A stretch of 64,000 nucleotides of DNA from Chryseotalea sanaruensis. GTDB taxonomy: Bacteria > Bacteroidota > Bacteroidia > Cytophagales > Cyclobacteriaceae. Under the pieces are notes generated by a model, which had not been told where the DNA came from, ran no database searches, and was given only the letters and a program-made list of their open reading frames with translations. The DNA is taken from positions 365,402-429,401 of the forward strand of contig NZ_BHXQ01000001.1 in the NCBI RefSeq assembly GCF_003990915.1. Direction: 5' to 3'. Each line of letters begins with the position of its first letter. Position 1 is the stretch's first letter. Positions 34,635 to 43,041 of this stretch are shown in pieces. The position numbers and the translations under genes were made by a program.

Positions 34635-36512
34635 ATGACAATAAAAATGGAAACATGCGTGCGCATTACTAGTGAAAAGATATCTCTCTTACTGCTGTTA
34701 TTTCTTTGTGTAACACCATATGTAATGGCACAATCGAGCCAAAGCTTTGTGGTGCAGGATGGTAAGTTTTTACACAATGGCAAATCGATTCAGATCCACT
34801 CCGGTGAAATGCATTATGCGCGCATACCAAAAGCATATTGGCGTCATCGTTTTAAAATGCTAAAGGCTATGGGGCTTAATACGGTGGCTACTTACGTATT
34901 CTGGAACTACCATACACCTTCACCCGGGGTGTGGGATTTTACTACAGGTAACAAAGACCTGGCTGAATATATTCGCACGGCACAACAGGAGGGACTTTAT
35001 GTAATACTCAGGCCAGGCCCTTATGCCTGCGCAGAGTGGGAATTTGGTGGCTATCCATGGTGGTTGCAGCAGAACAAGGATTTAGTAATACGAACCAATA
35101 ACAAAGCCTTTCTTGATTCGTGCCGCGTTTACTTAAATCAATTGGCTGCACAAGTTAAGTCATTGCAGATTACGCAGGGTGGTCCGATTATTTTGGTGCA
35201 GGCAGAAAATGAATTTGGTTCTTATGTCACACAACGAAAAGATATTCCGATTGAAGAGCATCAGCAATACAATACAGCCATCAAACAACTATTAATTGAT
35301 GCAGGCTTTGAAGTGCCTTTCTTTACCTCCGATGGCACCTGGTTGTTCAATGGTGGGGCCTTGAAGGATATTTTACCTACTGCCAATGGTGAAGGTAACA
35401 TCGACAATTTGAAGAAAGCGATTGACACCTATTATCCACACAATGGCCCCTATATGGTAGCCGAGTTTTATCCAGGCTGGTTAGACCACTGGGCAGAGCC
35501 CTTTGTGCGTATTGATGGCAATGAGATAGCGAAACAAACAGAAAAGTATTTGCAAGGTAAGGTACACTTCAATTTTTATATGGCACATGGAGGAACCAAT
35601 TTTGGATTTACTTCTGGTGCTAATTATAATGATGAACACGGCATACAACCAGACCTGACCAGTTATGATTATGATGCACCCATCAGTGAAGCAGGTTGGG
35701 TTACGCCAAAGTATATGGCTATCCGAGAGGTTATGAAAAAGTATGTTGATTATCCCATACCTGAAATTCCGGTGAAGCTTCCTGTGAAGGCACTACTAGA
35801 TATTGCACTGAGTAAGTCAGTTAACTTTTTCGATTGGAAGAACAGCATTAAACCGGTAAGCAACGATAGCCCTATGAGTTTTGAAGACTTGAATCAGGGA
35901 CATGGTTATGTTTTGTACAGTAAACACTTTACACAAGCCATAGACGGGAAACTAAAAATTACCGGTCTTCGCGATTATGCATTGGTATATTTAAATGGTA
36001 AAAAGGTAGGTTTTCTAAACAGACAGGAAAATAAGTACGAGATGGATATCAGTATTCCTTTTAATGGCAGACTTGACATACTTGTAGAAAATATGGGGCG
36101 CATTAACTATGGAGCTGAGATTGTAAACAATAAGAAAGGCATTATCTCTCCTGTGTTCATTGGTGATATTGAGATTACCGGTAGCTGGAAAATGTATTCT
36201 TTTCCTTTCGATCAGATGACCACCCTTAGCAACTCTTCAACAGCTAAATTACAACAGCCTGTATTGTATTCGGGCATATTTGAGGTAACAGAAAAAGCAG
36301 ATTTCTTTTTAGATATGCGTGGCTGGGGGAAAGGCATTGCCTTTGTTAACGGACATGCATTAGGACGTTACTGGCATGTAGGCCCACAACAAACCTTATA
36401 CGTACCCGGTTGCTGGCTATCATCAGGCAAAAACGAAATCGTAATCTTTGAGCAGGAGCATAATGTAATACAGACTATGTTAAAGACAAAGGATATTCCG
36501 ATATTGGATTAG
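34635..36512 (+). CDS. Beta-galactosidase, glycoside hydrolase family 35
   Basis: 625 aa with a signal peptide (PYVMAQ); a nearby second ATG at 34647 is an alternative start. The GH35 barrel is unmistakable: IQIHSGEMHYARIPKAYW, TYVFWNYHTPSPGVWDF, LRPGPYACAEWEFGG, acid/base Glu in QAENEFGSY and nucleophile Glu in VAEFYPGWLDHW. C-terminal beta domains include GWGKGIAFVNGHALGRYW. It removes terminal beta-galactose. Next to a GH29 it would peel fucosylated galactose side chains, as in xyloglucan or rhamnogalacturonan side chains; that substrate is inference. Confidence 0.95.
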   Translation: MTIKMETCVRITSEKISLLLLLFLCVTPYVMAQSSQSFVVQDGKFLHNGKSIQIHSGEMHYARIPKAYWRHRFKMLKAMGLNTVATYVFWNYHTPSPGVWDFTTGNKDLAEYIRTAQQEGLYVILRPGPYACAEWEFGGYPWWLQQNKDLVIRTNNKAFLDSCRVYLNQLAAQVKSLQITQGGPIILVQAENEFGSYVTQRKDIPIEEHQQYNTAIKQLLIDAGFEVPFFTSDGTWLFNGGALKDILPTANGEGNIDNLKKAIDTYYPHNGPYMVAEFYPGWLDHWAEPFVRIDGNEIAKQTEKYLQGKVHFNFYMAHGGTNFGFTSGANYNDEHGIQPDLTSYDYDAPISEAGWVTPKYMAIREVMKKYVDYPIPEIPVKLPVKALLDIALSKSVNFFDWKNSIKPVSNDSPMSFEDLNQGHGYVLYSKHFTQAIDGKLKITGLRDYALVYLNGKKVGFLNRQENKYEMDISIPFNGRLDILVENMGRINYGAEIVNNKKGIISPVFIGDIEITGSWKMYSFPFDQMTTLSNSSTAKLQQPVLYSGIFEVTEKADFFLDMRGWGKGIAFVNGHALGRYWHVGPQQTLYVPGCWLSSGKNEIVIFEQEHNVIQTMLKTKDIPILD

Positions 36513-36760
36513 GATATGAATCAAGAAACATTTCTTTTACATTAAATATTTAGAAATACATTGTCTGCAAAATGTTCTTGTTTGACCTCTTATAGTGCAA
36601 TTGTGAATAAAAAACCATTTAACTTATTTGATCTGTTCCGAATCGGAGATATGATATTCTTTGCTTATCAGCGAAACAGAATCTGATCCTTCAACGTCCG
36701 TTGATCTGACTTTAGACTGTCAATCTACAAATTTGTTGTTAGCTATAACCTACTAGCCTA

Positions 36761-37558
36761 TTACATACACTTCCCCAAATCATCAATACCAAAGGTCATG
36801 GATTTGAGCAGGCTCAGGTTGTTGTCAGTATAATTGGAAAAGTATTCGGCAATGCGCCTTTCGGTTAAGTGCTTTGAATTTTTAAGCATGGTAATTTCAG
36901 TACCTTGATTTTGAATTATTTCATATTCCATGTCTGTACGGATTAGAATTACCCTTCCACCAATAGGCTCGGATGATGTAGATACACCCGAAAATATTCC
37001 TTGTAATACCTTAGGCTCAAGTTTCTGCCCGATTCGATATACATGATGAAACTCTTTGCCATTTTGGGCCTGCATAAGAATGAATAAGCAATTGTTTTTT
37101 AAGACAACATTCCCAGAATATGTTTGATCAGGTCCCCTCAGTTCAAACACAACTTGTTTCTCTGCTGTCTCAAATATTCGAACTGGGGAAGACAAAATTA
37201 CCGCCTGTTCTGTATTTCTTCTCAAATAGCAATAATAAACACCAAGACTACTTTTCAAAATTGGATTGAGAGGCTTCTCTATGGCATCAATGAATTCCAG
37301 AAAGCTATCATGATTTAGAAATTCAGCAAGTTGATTAAGTCTATGTATCTGAAACTTCAATTCCTGAACTCCCTTCTTTTTTGCGCCTTCAATTTTCTGG
37401 TGCAATGATTCATTTAAATAGCGGCTATCGATATTTTGATTAGTCTTTTTATGAATCACATCACTCATATTTTTAAATCCTGAACTGTCTAGGGATTGCC
37501 TTGTTTTTTTTGCCAAAGCAAGTAGAAGCTGTTCGATATGCGCAACTTTTATATTCAT
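36761..37558 (-). CDS. Unknown protein with a regulator-like N-terminal region
   Basis: 265 aa, no signal peptide and no membrane helix. Residues 1-90 are helical and resemble the Bacteroidota N-terminal regulator-like region ending in L-x-x-LA-x-FL-x-x-x-S-[FW]-x-[DE]F (here LNQLAEFLNHDSFLEFIDAI). Residues 100-265 form a separate beta-rich domain (VRIFETAEKQVVFELRGPDQ, NCLFILMQAQNGKEFHHVYRI). I do not recognise the family as a whole. It diverges from a structured intergenic region and the lipoprotein/two-component block, and may regulate or sense for that region. Confidence 0.6.
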   Translation of the reverse strand: MNIKVAHIEQLLLALAKKTRQSLDSSGFKNMSDVIHKKTNQNIDSRYLNESLHQKIEGAKKKGVQELKFQIHRLNQLAEFLNHDSFLEFIDAIEKPLNPILKSSLGVYYCYLRRNTEQAVILSSPVRIFETAEKQVVFELRGPDQTYSGNVVLKNNCLFILMQAQNGKEFHHVYRIGQKLEPKVLQGIFSGVSTSSEPIGGRVILIRTDMEYEIIQNQGTEITMLKNSKHLTERRIAEYFSNYTDNNLSLLKSMTFGIDDLGKCM

Positions 37559-37902
37559 TTACGAATGTAGAAAAAACGGAGAATATCCGTAAACATCCGA
37601 TGACAATCCGGGAATAGCGTATAACAATCGTAACGCTAAAAATCTCTCCATCCATCACCTTTGTCATGTTCAAGAACAATTGATCGATCAACGTCTGGCT
37701 AAGCGCATTTCAGGTAATGGCTTTCATGGGTAGCACAACCCTGAACTGCACCTGGTCAGATTCCCACCCATGATCAAAATGCTGTTGGTATTTGTGTAAG
37801 CCAAGGCTTATGAATTCCCGAATACTGAATTCGCTTCAGCAGGAAATGCTTTGCCCTTGCACTAATGGCCTCAGCCATGTTCAATCTAAATCTTTTAAAA
37901 CA
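37559..37902. other. Structured intergenic region between divergent genes
   Basis: 344 bases containing several inverted repeats: the perfect 12-bp palindrome TTGATCGATCAA (37680-37691), CATGGGT/ACCCATG (37725-37731 and 37766-37772), TAAGCCAAGGCTTA (37797-37810), two GAATTC separated by 11 bases (about 37811-37831), and ATGGC/GCCAT (37865-37869 and 37874-37878). It may be a control region for the gene at 36761, a structured leader for the lipoprotein at 37903, or both. I recognise no known riboswitch. Confidence 0.5.
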
Positions 37903-38055
37903 ATGAAAAATTTCAAATATGTAATGGTTTTTGTGTTTGGTTTACTCTTAATGAGTTGTACGGAAGAAGTGATTACCACATCGGGTGAAGAGGATGATCC
38001 TATTGTTATTCCACCACCACCACTTCCGCCACAAAATCCCCCTGGAGGTGGTTAA
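37903..38055 (+). CDS. Short lipoprotein with proline-rich tail
   Basis: 50 aa from the ATG at 37903: signal MKNFKYVMVFVFGLLLMSC, then a short acidic Thr/Glu linker (TEEVITTSGEEDDPIV) and a proline tail PPPPLPPQNPPGGG. A longer frame from 37792 lacks a signal and is unlikely. The lipobox is solid. Such short anchored tails occur as presumptive surface or periplasmic spacers; function unknown. A terminator follows at 38080, so it forms its own unit upstream of the two-component genes. Confidence 0.7.
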   Translation: MKNFKYVMVFVFGLLLMSCTEEVITTSGEEDDPIVIPPPPLPPQNPPGGG

Positions 38056-38079
38056 TAAATAGATATTCAATAATTTACA

Positions 38080-38110
38080 ACGGTGAAGCTACTAGACTTC
38101 ACCGTTTTTT
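38080..38110 (+). terminator. Rho-independent terminator after the short lipoprotein
   Basis: Nine-base arms ACGGTGAAG (38080-38088) and CTTCACCGT (38097-38105) with an 8-base loop, followed by six T. Strong. It separates the lipoprotein from the TPR kinase gene that begins at 38139. Confidence 0.85.
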
Positions 38111-38138
38111 ATTACCTTCATGTCAGTCCCCCTTGTCT

Positions 38139-40019
38139 ATGAAAGGCCTCGTACCTTTTCTGCTACTTTTTTCAATATGCATACCTCTATCAGGTCAAGT
38201 AAAAATTGATAGCCTTAAAGATCTTCTAAATGATCCGAAACAACGTGACAATTTTAAAAGAACAGCTCATATATTGTCAATAATCGGATGGGAGTTTGGT
38301 GAAATGGCTCAACCGGATAGTGCTATTGTTTATTATAAACGTGTACTGCTACACCAAAATGAGGCTGACAAACCAGTTCTAGCCTTGAGTTACAATGCAC
38401 TAGGTGTTGCATTTCAAAGGCGCGGCCTTTTCGACAGTAGTATCCACTATTATGAAGGTGCCTATTTGCTTTACAACGAATTAGGTGATTCTGCAAATTC
38501 CACCACAGTAGACACCAACCTTTCCGGTATTTATAAAAATAAGGGCTTGTATGAAAAGGCGCTGGAATATTCCTTTAATGCGTTGGAAAAACTCGAAAGA
38601 ATGAAACCAGATAGGGCACTGGCGTCTTGTTACAATACTATTGGTGCTATTTATTCCAACACAGGCGATTTTCATAAAGCCCTGATTTATTATCGCAAAT
38701 CATTAAATGTTCGAAAGCTAATTGGTTATCAAAAAGGAATCGGGCAATCGTTAAACAATATAGGTGAGGTACATATTAGTTTGGTACAATATGACAGTGC
38801 GCTTTTCTATTTAAAGAAATCGCTGAAAATAAGAGAGGATATTGGCGAGAAAGCACCAGTCGTTTTAAATAACCTGGGAGAGGTTCAGTTAAAGTTAAAT
38901 AATTATAATGAAGCTGAAACTTATTTTCAACAATCGCTGATATTGCAAAAAGCAGCCTATGATCAGTCGGGACAGTTGGAGGCACTGCTTAGCATCTTGA
39001 AGATTAAAATACTGAAGGGTGATGTAACACAAGCTGAAAAAATTATTAAAGAAATTGATGGACTTGTTTATCAGGTAGGTTCACTCAAATACCTGAAGCA
39101 ATTCTTAGAGTTGAAAGTAAAAGTATTTGACTTGAAAAAGGATTTTAAAAATGCCTTCCAATCTTCACAGGATTTACTGGTTATAAAAGACAGCTTGCTC
39201 ACCAAAGAGAAAGCTGAAGCGCTGCTCAACATGCAGATACGCTATGAAACTGAGCAAAAGGAACAACAAATTGATTTACTCGAAAAGGAACAAGTTCTTC
39301 AAAAACTTGAATTGGAGAAAAACAAACTTTGGATTGAGGGTTTAATCATCAGTGCATTACTATTGCTGGTAATAGCCTTGTTGGTGTTTTTGCAATTCAA
39401 ATCATCCCAGAGAAATAAAAAGAGAAATGATTTTTTGCTGAAAGAATTGAATCACCGTGTAAAAAACAACTTACAGATTCTTTCAAGTCTCTTAACCTTA
39501 CAGTCGCAAGAGTTAACTGATGCCAGTGCCATTAGCGCTGTAAAGAGCAGTGAAGGCCGGGTTAACGCCATGGCGCTGATTCACAAAAAGCTGTACACTG
39601 AAAATCAAAATCAGCAGATCAATATTAAGGAGTATATAAGTGAATTAACTCAATATCTCGCGCAATCTTACGGTTTTAATAATAGGGGATTGGTTACTCA
39701 TCTTGACATAGATGAGATTCAATTGGAAGTTGATAAAGCTATTCCTCTTGGATTGGTTATTAATGAATTACTTAGTAATGCCTTTAAATATGCCTTTGAT
39801 GGAAAAGACAAACCTGAGTTAACAGTTAATCTTAACTTCAACGGCACACACGCTTTAATTGTACTGATTCAAGACAACGGTTCAGGCATGCCAGAGAATA
39901 CAGAATCATCCGCCTCTTTTGGACTGAAGATGGTGCGAACACTGGTGAAGGAGTTGAAAGGTAAAATGACTATTAAAATTGAAACCGGAACACAAATATT
40001 ACTGCAAATCCCTATATAG
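38139..40019 (+). CDS. TPR-repeat sensor histidine kinase (HisKA_2 type)
   Basis: 626 aa from ATG 38139; the upstream TTG adds nothing useful. Signal peptide ending PLSGQ exposes a periplasmic domain of at least six tetratricopeptide repeats (residues 40-330; e.g. ALSYNALGVAFQRRGLFDSS, SCYNTIGAIYSNTGDFHKAL). A coiled coil (350-400) leads to one membrane helix (about 400-422, IISALLLLVIALLVFLQF). The cytoplasmic part has the HisKA_2/HWE-type box LLKELNHRVKNNLQILSSLL, and the ATP-binding N-box VINELLSNAFKYAF with GSGMPE. It pairs with the LytTR regulator 3 bases downstream. Ligand is unknown; TPR sensors usually sense protein or peptide partners. Confidence 0.9.
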   Translation: MKGLVPFLLLFSICIPLSGQVKIDSLKDLLNDPKQRDNFKRTAHILSIIGWEFGEMAQPDSAIVYYKRVLLHQNEADKPVLALSYNALGVAFQRRGLFDSSIHYYEGAYLLYNELGDSANSTTVDTNLSGIYKNKGLYEKALEYSFNALEKLERMKPDRALASCYNTIGAIYSNTGDFHKALIYYRKSLNVRKLIGYQKGIGQSLNNIGEVHISLVQYDSALFYLKKSLKIREDIGEKAPVVLNNLGEVQLKLNNYNEAETYFQQSLILQKAAYDQSGQLEALLSILKIKILKGDVTQAEKIIKEIDGLVYQVGSLKYLKQFLELKVKVFDLKKDFKNAFQSSQDLLVIKDSLLTKEKAEALLNMQIRYETEQKEQQIDLLEKEQVLQKLELEKNKLWIEGLIISALLLLVIALLVFLQFKSSQRNKKRNDFLLKELNHRVKNNLQILSSLLTLQSQELTDASAISAVKSSEGRVNAMALIHKKLYTENQNQQINIKEYISELTQYLAQSYGFNNRGLVTHLDIDEIQLEVDKAIPLGLVINELLSNAFKYAFDGKDKPELTVNLNFNGTHALIVLIQDNGSGMPENTESSASFGLKMVRTLVKELKGKMTIKIETGTQILLQIPI

Positions 40020-40022
40020 TGT

Positions 40023-40745
40023 ATGGAAAATATAAAAGTACTTATTGTAGAAGATCAATCACTAATAGCAGCAAGCATCGCTTCAACACTTAAACAGCAC
40101 GCGCTGGAAGTTGTTGCTATCAGTGATTCAGGGGAAGAGGCTATTGAAAAAGTAGGGGAAGTTAAACCTGATCTGATTCTGATGGATATAGAGTTATCAG
40201 GTGCTCTTGATGGTATTGCAACGGCTAAATTTATTCAGGACAAATACGATATTCCTATTATTTACCTTAGCGACTACACCGATCAGAAAACAGTAGACAG
40301 AGCCAAGAAGACTATGCCTGCCAACTACTTATCAAAACCCTTTATGGCGCTTGACTTAATACGTGCCATTGAAATCGCCTTTCATAATGCAAATCAGGCA
40401 ACAAAATCCGAAACAAATCAGATTTTGAAAGACCGTATTTTTTTAAGAGTTGATAATCAATCTTTTATTAAACTGGACTATGATGATATTTTGTACCTCG
40501 AAGCTGATCGTGCTTATTGTTGTGTTGTAACAACACAAAAAACCTATAAACTGGCTAATAATATGAAGCATATTCACGAACAGCTTAATAACCATCAATT
40601 TGCGAAAGTACACCGCTCATTTATTGTCAATGTAAATAAGATTACTTCGCTGGAAGGTAATACACTTCATCTTGATTCACATGAAGTACAAATGAGTATG
40701 GAATTTAAAGAGGATTTGCTGGAGCGGTTAAAACTGGTAAGGTAG
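40023..40745 (+). CDS. LytTR-family response regulator (partner of the TPR kinase)
   Basis: 240 aa: receiver domain with Asp55 in LILMDIELSG and the conserved YLSDYTDQKT and KPFMALD lysine; C-terminal LytTR domain with YDDILYLEADRAYCCV and FAKVHRSFIVNVNKI. The regulator gene starts three bases after the kinase stop. The next plus-strand gene, a TIR protein, starts 88 bases after it, and that gap contains two 9-bp direct repeats with 21-bp period (40747-40776), the binding geometry expected for LytTR. The TIR gene is therefore a likely target of this regulator. Confidence 0.92.
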   Translation: MENIKVLIVEDQSLIAASIASTLKQHALEVVAISDSGEEAIEKVGEVKPDLILMDIELSGALDGIATAKFIQDKYDIPIIYLSDYTDQKTVDRAKKTMPANYLSKPFMALDLIRAIEIAFHNANQATKSETNQILKDRIFLRVDNQSFIKLDYDDILYLEADRAYCCVVTTQKTYKLANNMKHIHEQLNNHQFAKVHRSFIVNVNKITSLEGNTLHLDSHEVQMSMEFKEDLLERLKLVR

Positions 40746-40746
40746 G

Positions 40747-40776
40747 TTTCGGAAAGAATATACTGTATTTCGGAAA
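40747..40776. promoter_or_regulatory. Paired 9-bp direct repeats, likely LytTR site
   Basis: TTTCGGAAA at 40747-40755 and again at 40768-40776, separated by 12 bases so the repeat period is 21. AgrA, ComE and AlgR-type LytTR proteins bind two ~9-bp direct repeats with about this spacing. The pair begins two bases after the LytTR gene and ends 57 bases before the TIR start. A second short direct repeat, TATACTGTA, occurs within it and again close to the TIR start. Binding is inference. Confidence 0.55.
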
Positions 40777-40833
40777 AAGGATTTAGTTCTTGTAAAGTGT
40801 TTGTTTATAGTTGTTATACTGTAAAATTAGATA

Positions 40834-41946
40834 ATGCCCAAAGCATACGAATACGATGCCTTTATCTCTCATGCGGTAGAAGATAAGATACCTATTGCCA
40901 ATGAGCTTTGCGATCGCCTTCAAAAAGCTGGCTTGAAAATCTGGTATTCAGGACGTGAGTTGAATGCTGGTGACAGTATTTCAGCTACAATCAGTGATGG
41001 ATTAAATCAATCAAGATTTGGAATTGTTATTTTAAGCAAACACTACATTTCAAAAACCTGGACAATACGCGAGTTTTATCATTTCATGGCCAGAGAAAAA
41101 GAAGGTCAAAAAGTGATTCTCCCTGTTATGTACAACGTGGGTCTGGAGGATCTTGCACAAAAGGATTTAACCATGGCCGATCGCTTTGGTATTAAAGCAG
41201 AGCAGGGGCTTGACCATGTGGTTAGCCGACTGTTGGAAGCCATTTCCAAGGAAAAGGATTCAGAGAAAAAAGTAAAACATGGTAGTAGACGATGGCTGAA
41301 TATTGGTCTTGCTGTTTCAATACTCCTGGCGCTTGGTTATGTCGGTAAAACAATTTTAACGAAGACTAGTGAAAAGCCTACTATCGAAAGTATGGAGGCA
41401 GCAGTAAAAGCACGCGTAGCGGCAATGGAAAATACAATTCTGACAACCAACTTGTATAATATCAAAAAAGCAGGAGCAAAACCAACCACTATCGAGAGCA
41501 TTGATTCACTATATACGGCTTTTAAAAATATGAAGTCTTATTACCGGAACGAGTATGAATTCAACAATGGACTTACAACTGTGCGTGCAAAGAAAAATGT
41601 TGCAGCTATTTTGCAAACAGATGTAGAAGCATTACGTCCTGCCAACGCCTATGGTCTGATACTTCCTCAAATTTTTCTTTTACAGAAGGGACAATCGGTA
41701 AAGTACACCTTGCTCAACACACAACCCTTACATTATTCAATTTCTGAAAGCCGCCAACTAAATGATTCTACCTATTCTATACTCGTTAAGTACGACAACA
41801 ATATTCGGCTTATTGAAGTAGACCTTACATTTGCTGAAAAGGCTTCTGGTATGAAAAAGCACCAGATGTTACTGATGGGTTTTCGCCATGAAGAAGTTTA
41901 TTCTTTACTAAAACGTAAAGGTATATGGAGTTTGACTGATAAATGA
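40834..41946 (+). CDS. Membrane-tethered TIR-domain protein
   Basis: 370 aa. Residues 5-140 are a TIR domain: box YDAFISHAVED (7-17), RELNAGDSIS, the strand FGIVILSKHYISKTW and Glu80 at the position of the NADase catalytic glutamate, then VILPVMY. After a basic linker (KKVKHGSRR) comes one membrane helix (about 154-173), and residues 180-370 form an unrecognised, probably extracytoplasmic, domain with several strand-rich stretches. A cytosolic TIR on a membrane anchor with a sensor-like outside part is unusual; most bacterial TIR defence proteins are soluble or fused to other cytosolic domains. Both immune NADase and signalling-adaptor roles are open. The LytTR pair just upstream probably controls it. 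Confidence 0.85.
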   Translation: MPKAYEYDAFISHAVEDKIPIANELCDRLQKAGLKIWYSGRELNAGDSISATISDGLNQSRFGIVILSKHYISKTWTIREFYHFMAREKEGQKVILPVMYNVGLEDLAQKDLTMADRFGIKAEQGLDHVVSRLLEAISKEKDSEKKVKHGSRRWLNIGLAVSILLALGYVGKTILTKTSEKPTIESMEAAVKARVAAMENTILTTNLYNIKKAGAKPTTIESIDSLYTAFKNMKSYYRNEYEFNNGLTTVRAKKNVAAILQTDVEALRPANAYGLILPQIFLLQKGQSVKYTLLNTQPLHYSISESRQLNDSTYSILVKYDNNIRLIEVDLTFAEKASGMKKHQMLLMGFRHEEVYSLLKRKGIWSLTDK

Positions 41947-42063
41947 TATCCATTGGGAAATGGAAAATAGCGATTAGGAAAATTATAGGACTAGTCTGGA
42001 AAATTTATTTCGTTGTAATCGCCAGATATTATTCCTTCATACCATAAATGTAAATTTTAAATT

Positions 42064-42222
42064 ATGGGAAAAACTGGTGAAAAATGTCAGCAGAGTGGTA
42101 TTTATAGATGCAGCATGCACTCATCATATGAGATACCTCTTTCAAAGGGTGAAACTTTTCCTCCATGTAATAGTGGTGGTGGTTCACATGCAGCTACATG
42201 GATTTTAGTGCGAAAAGCTTGA
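42064..42222 (+). CDS. Short Cys-rich protein, easily overlooked
   Basis: 52 aa from ATG 42064 to TGA 42220-42222. It begins MGKTGEKCQQSGIYRCSMH and ends HAATWILVRKA, with SKGETFPPC in the middle. The C-x-x-SG-[IV]-Y-x-C, [LF]-x-x-G-x-x-[FL]PPC and TW-x-LV elements are typical of small bacterial zinc-ribbon-like or YjzC-like proteins with paired cysteines; the family match is by eye. No signal peptide. Its last 25 bases overlap the DUF4236 start at 42198 in another frame. It is short but has a full motif set, so it is very likely real. Confidence 0.65.
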   Translation: MGKTGEKCQQSGIYRCSMHSSYEIPLSKGETFPPCNSGGGSHAATWILVRKA

Positions 42223-42548
42223 GTCTCCGTTATCAGAAGCGGGTAAATCTGGGTAAGGGCCTTGGCTTGAATGTAAGTCCATCCGGACTTACACCAAGCT
42301 ATAGAACCAAGCATGGTTCTATTAGCACAAAAGGTTTCTCCATTCGTACAGGTATAAGCGGACTTAGTTTTCGCAGCAGTTGGGCAAGAAGTAAAGAGGG
42401 GTTGGTGTTGATGCTGCTCTTTGGCATTATTCTTATAGGAGGCTTAGTAATTTATAACCTGATTCACTTTGTGCTTTACCTTTTTAAAAGACTTTATCAT
42501 TTTATTCAAGATAAGCGTCAACAACGCGAACTAAAACGAATGAGTTGA
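42198..42548 (+). CDS. DUF4236 domain protein with membrane helix
   Basis: 116 aa. Residues 10-60 are DUF4236: RYQKRVNLGKGLGLNVSPSGL, SYRTKHGSISTKG, the near-tandem G-[IL]-[GS]-x-[RS] pattern typical of the family. A membrane helix at about 70-92 (VLMLLFGIILIGGLVIYNLI) precedes a basic coiled tail QDKRQQRELKRMS. Function unknown. The ATG lies inside the end of the 52-aa gene, and it opens a run of short genes. DUF4236 proteins often occur in mobile or accessory regions, so this supports accessory status. Confidence 0.78.
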   Translation: MDFSAKSLSLRYQKRVNLGKGLGLNVSPSGLTPSYRTKHGSISTKGFSIRTGISGLSFRSSWARSKEGLVLMLLFGIILIGGLVIYNLIHFVLYLFKRLYHFIQDKRQQRELKRMS

Positions 42549-42567
42549 AACTAAATGGTTCAAAATG

Positions 42568-42936
42568 ATGAGACATCTACACCATATTTACTTTGTAGTT
42601 TTGCTCTTTGCTTGCGCATATACAAGTGTTGAAGCACAGACGGTTTACATAACGAAGACAGGTGTAAAATATCACCTTTCTACCTGTCATTACCTGAAAT
42701 CAAAAATTAAAATCTCATTACCAGAGGCAGAAAAGCAAGGCTACACACCTTGCAGTTATTGCAAGCCATCAAAGACTCTTCAACGTAATAGCAATAAGCA
42801 AGTAATCAAACCAGATTCTACAGCACTAGAGCAGAAGAAAACAAGTTCAAGTCAATGTCAGGGAACTACGCAGGCGGGCACCAGGTGCAAGCGCATGACT
42901 ACCCATTCCAGTGGCTATTGCTATCAGCATCAATAG
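42568..42936 (+). CDS. Secreted Cys-rich protein with DUF5763-like C-terminus
   Basis: 122 aa from ATG 42568; another ATG one codon earlier is equivalent. Signal peptide ending SVEAQ. Residues 25-65 contain VYITKTGVKYHLSTCHYLKS and GYTPCSYCKP, a conserved-looking pattern with three paired cysteines. The C-terminus SSQCQGTTQAGTRCKRMT and SGYCYQHQ matches DUF5763 (C-x-[AG]-x-T-x-x-G-x-x-C-x-x-x...YC-x-x-H). Cysteines and histidines suggest metal binding. Secreted; function unknown. Confidence 0.72.
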   Translation: MRHLHHIYFVVLLFACAYTSVEAQTVYITKTGVKYHLSTCHYLKSKIKISLPEAEKQGYTPCSYCKPSKTLQRNSNKQVIKPDSTALEQKKTSSSQCQGTTQAGTRCKRMTTHSSGYCYQHQ

Positions 42937-43041
42937 TACGGGAAATAGAAGTGGTGCTTTCGGAAGAAAAATCGAGGACACGGGAAATATAAATTTCAAT
43001 AATGGATGTGCCTGTGTTACTTCAGTTCAGTAAAGAATAGT

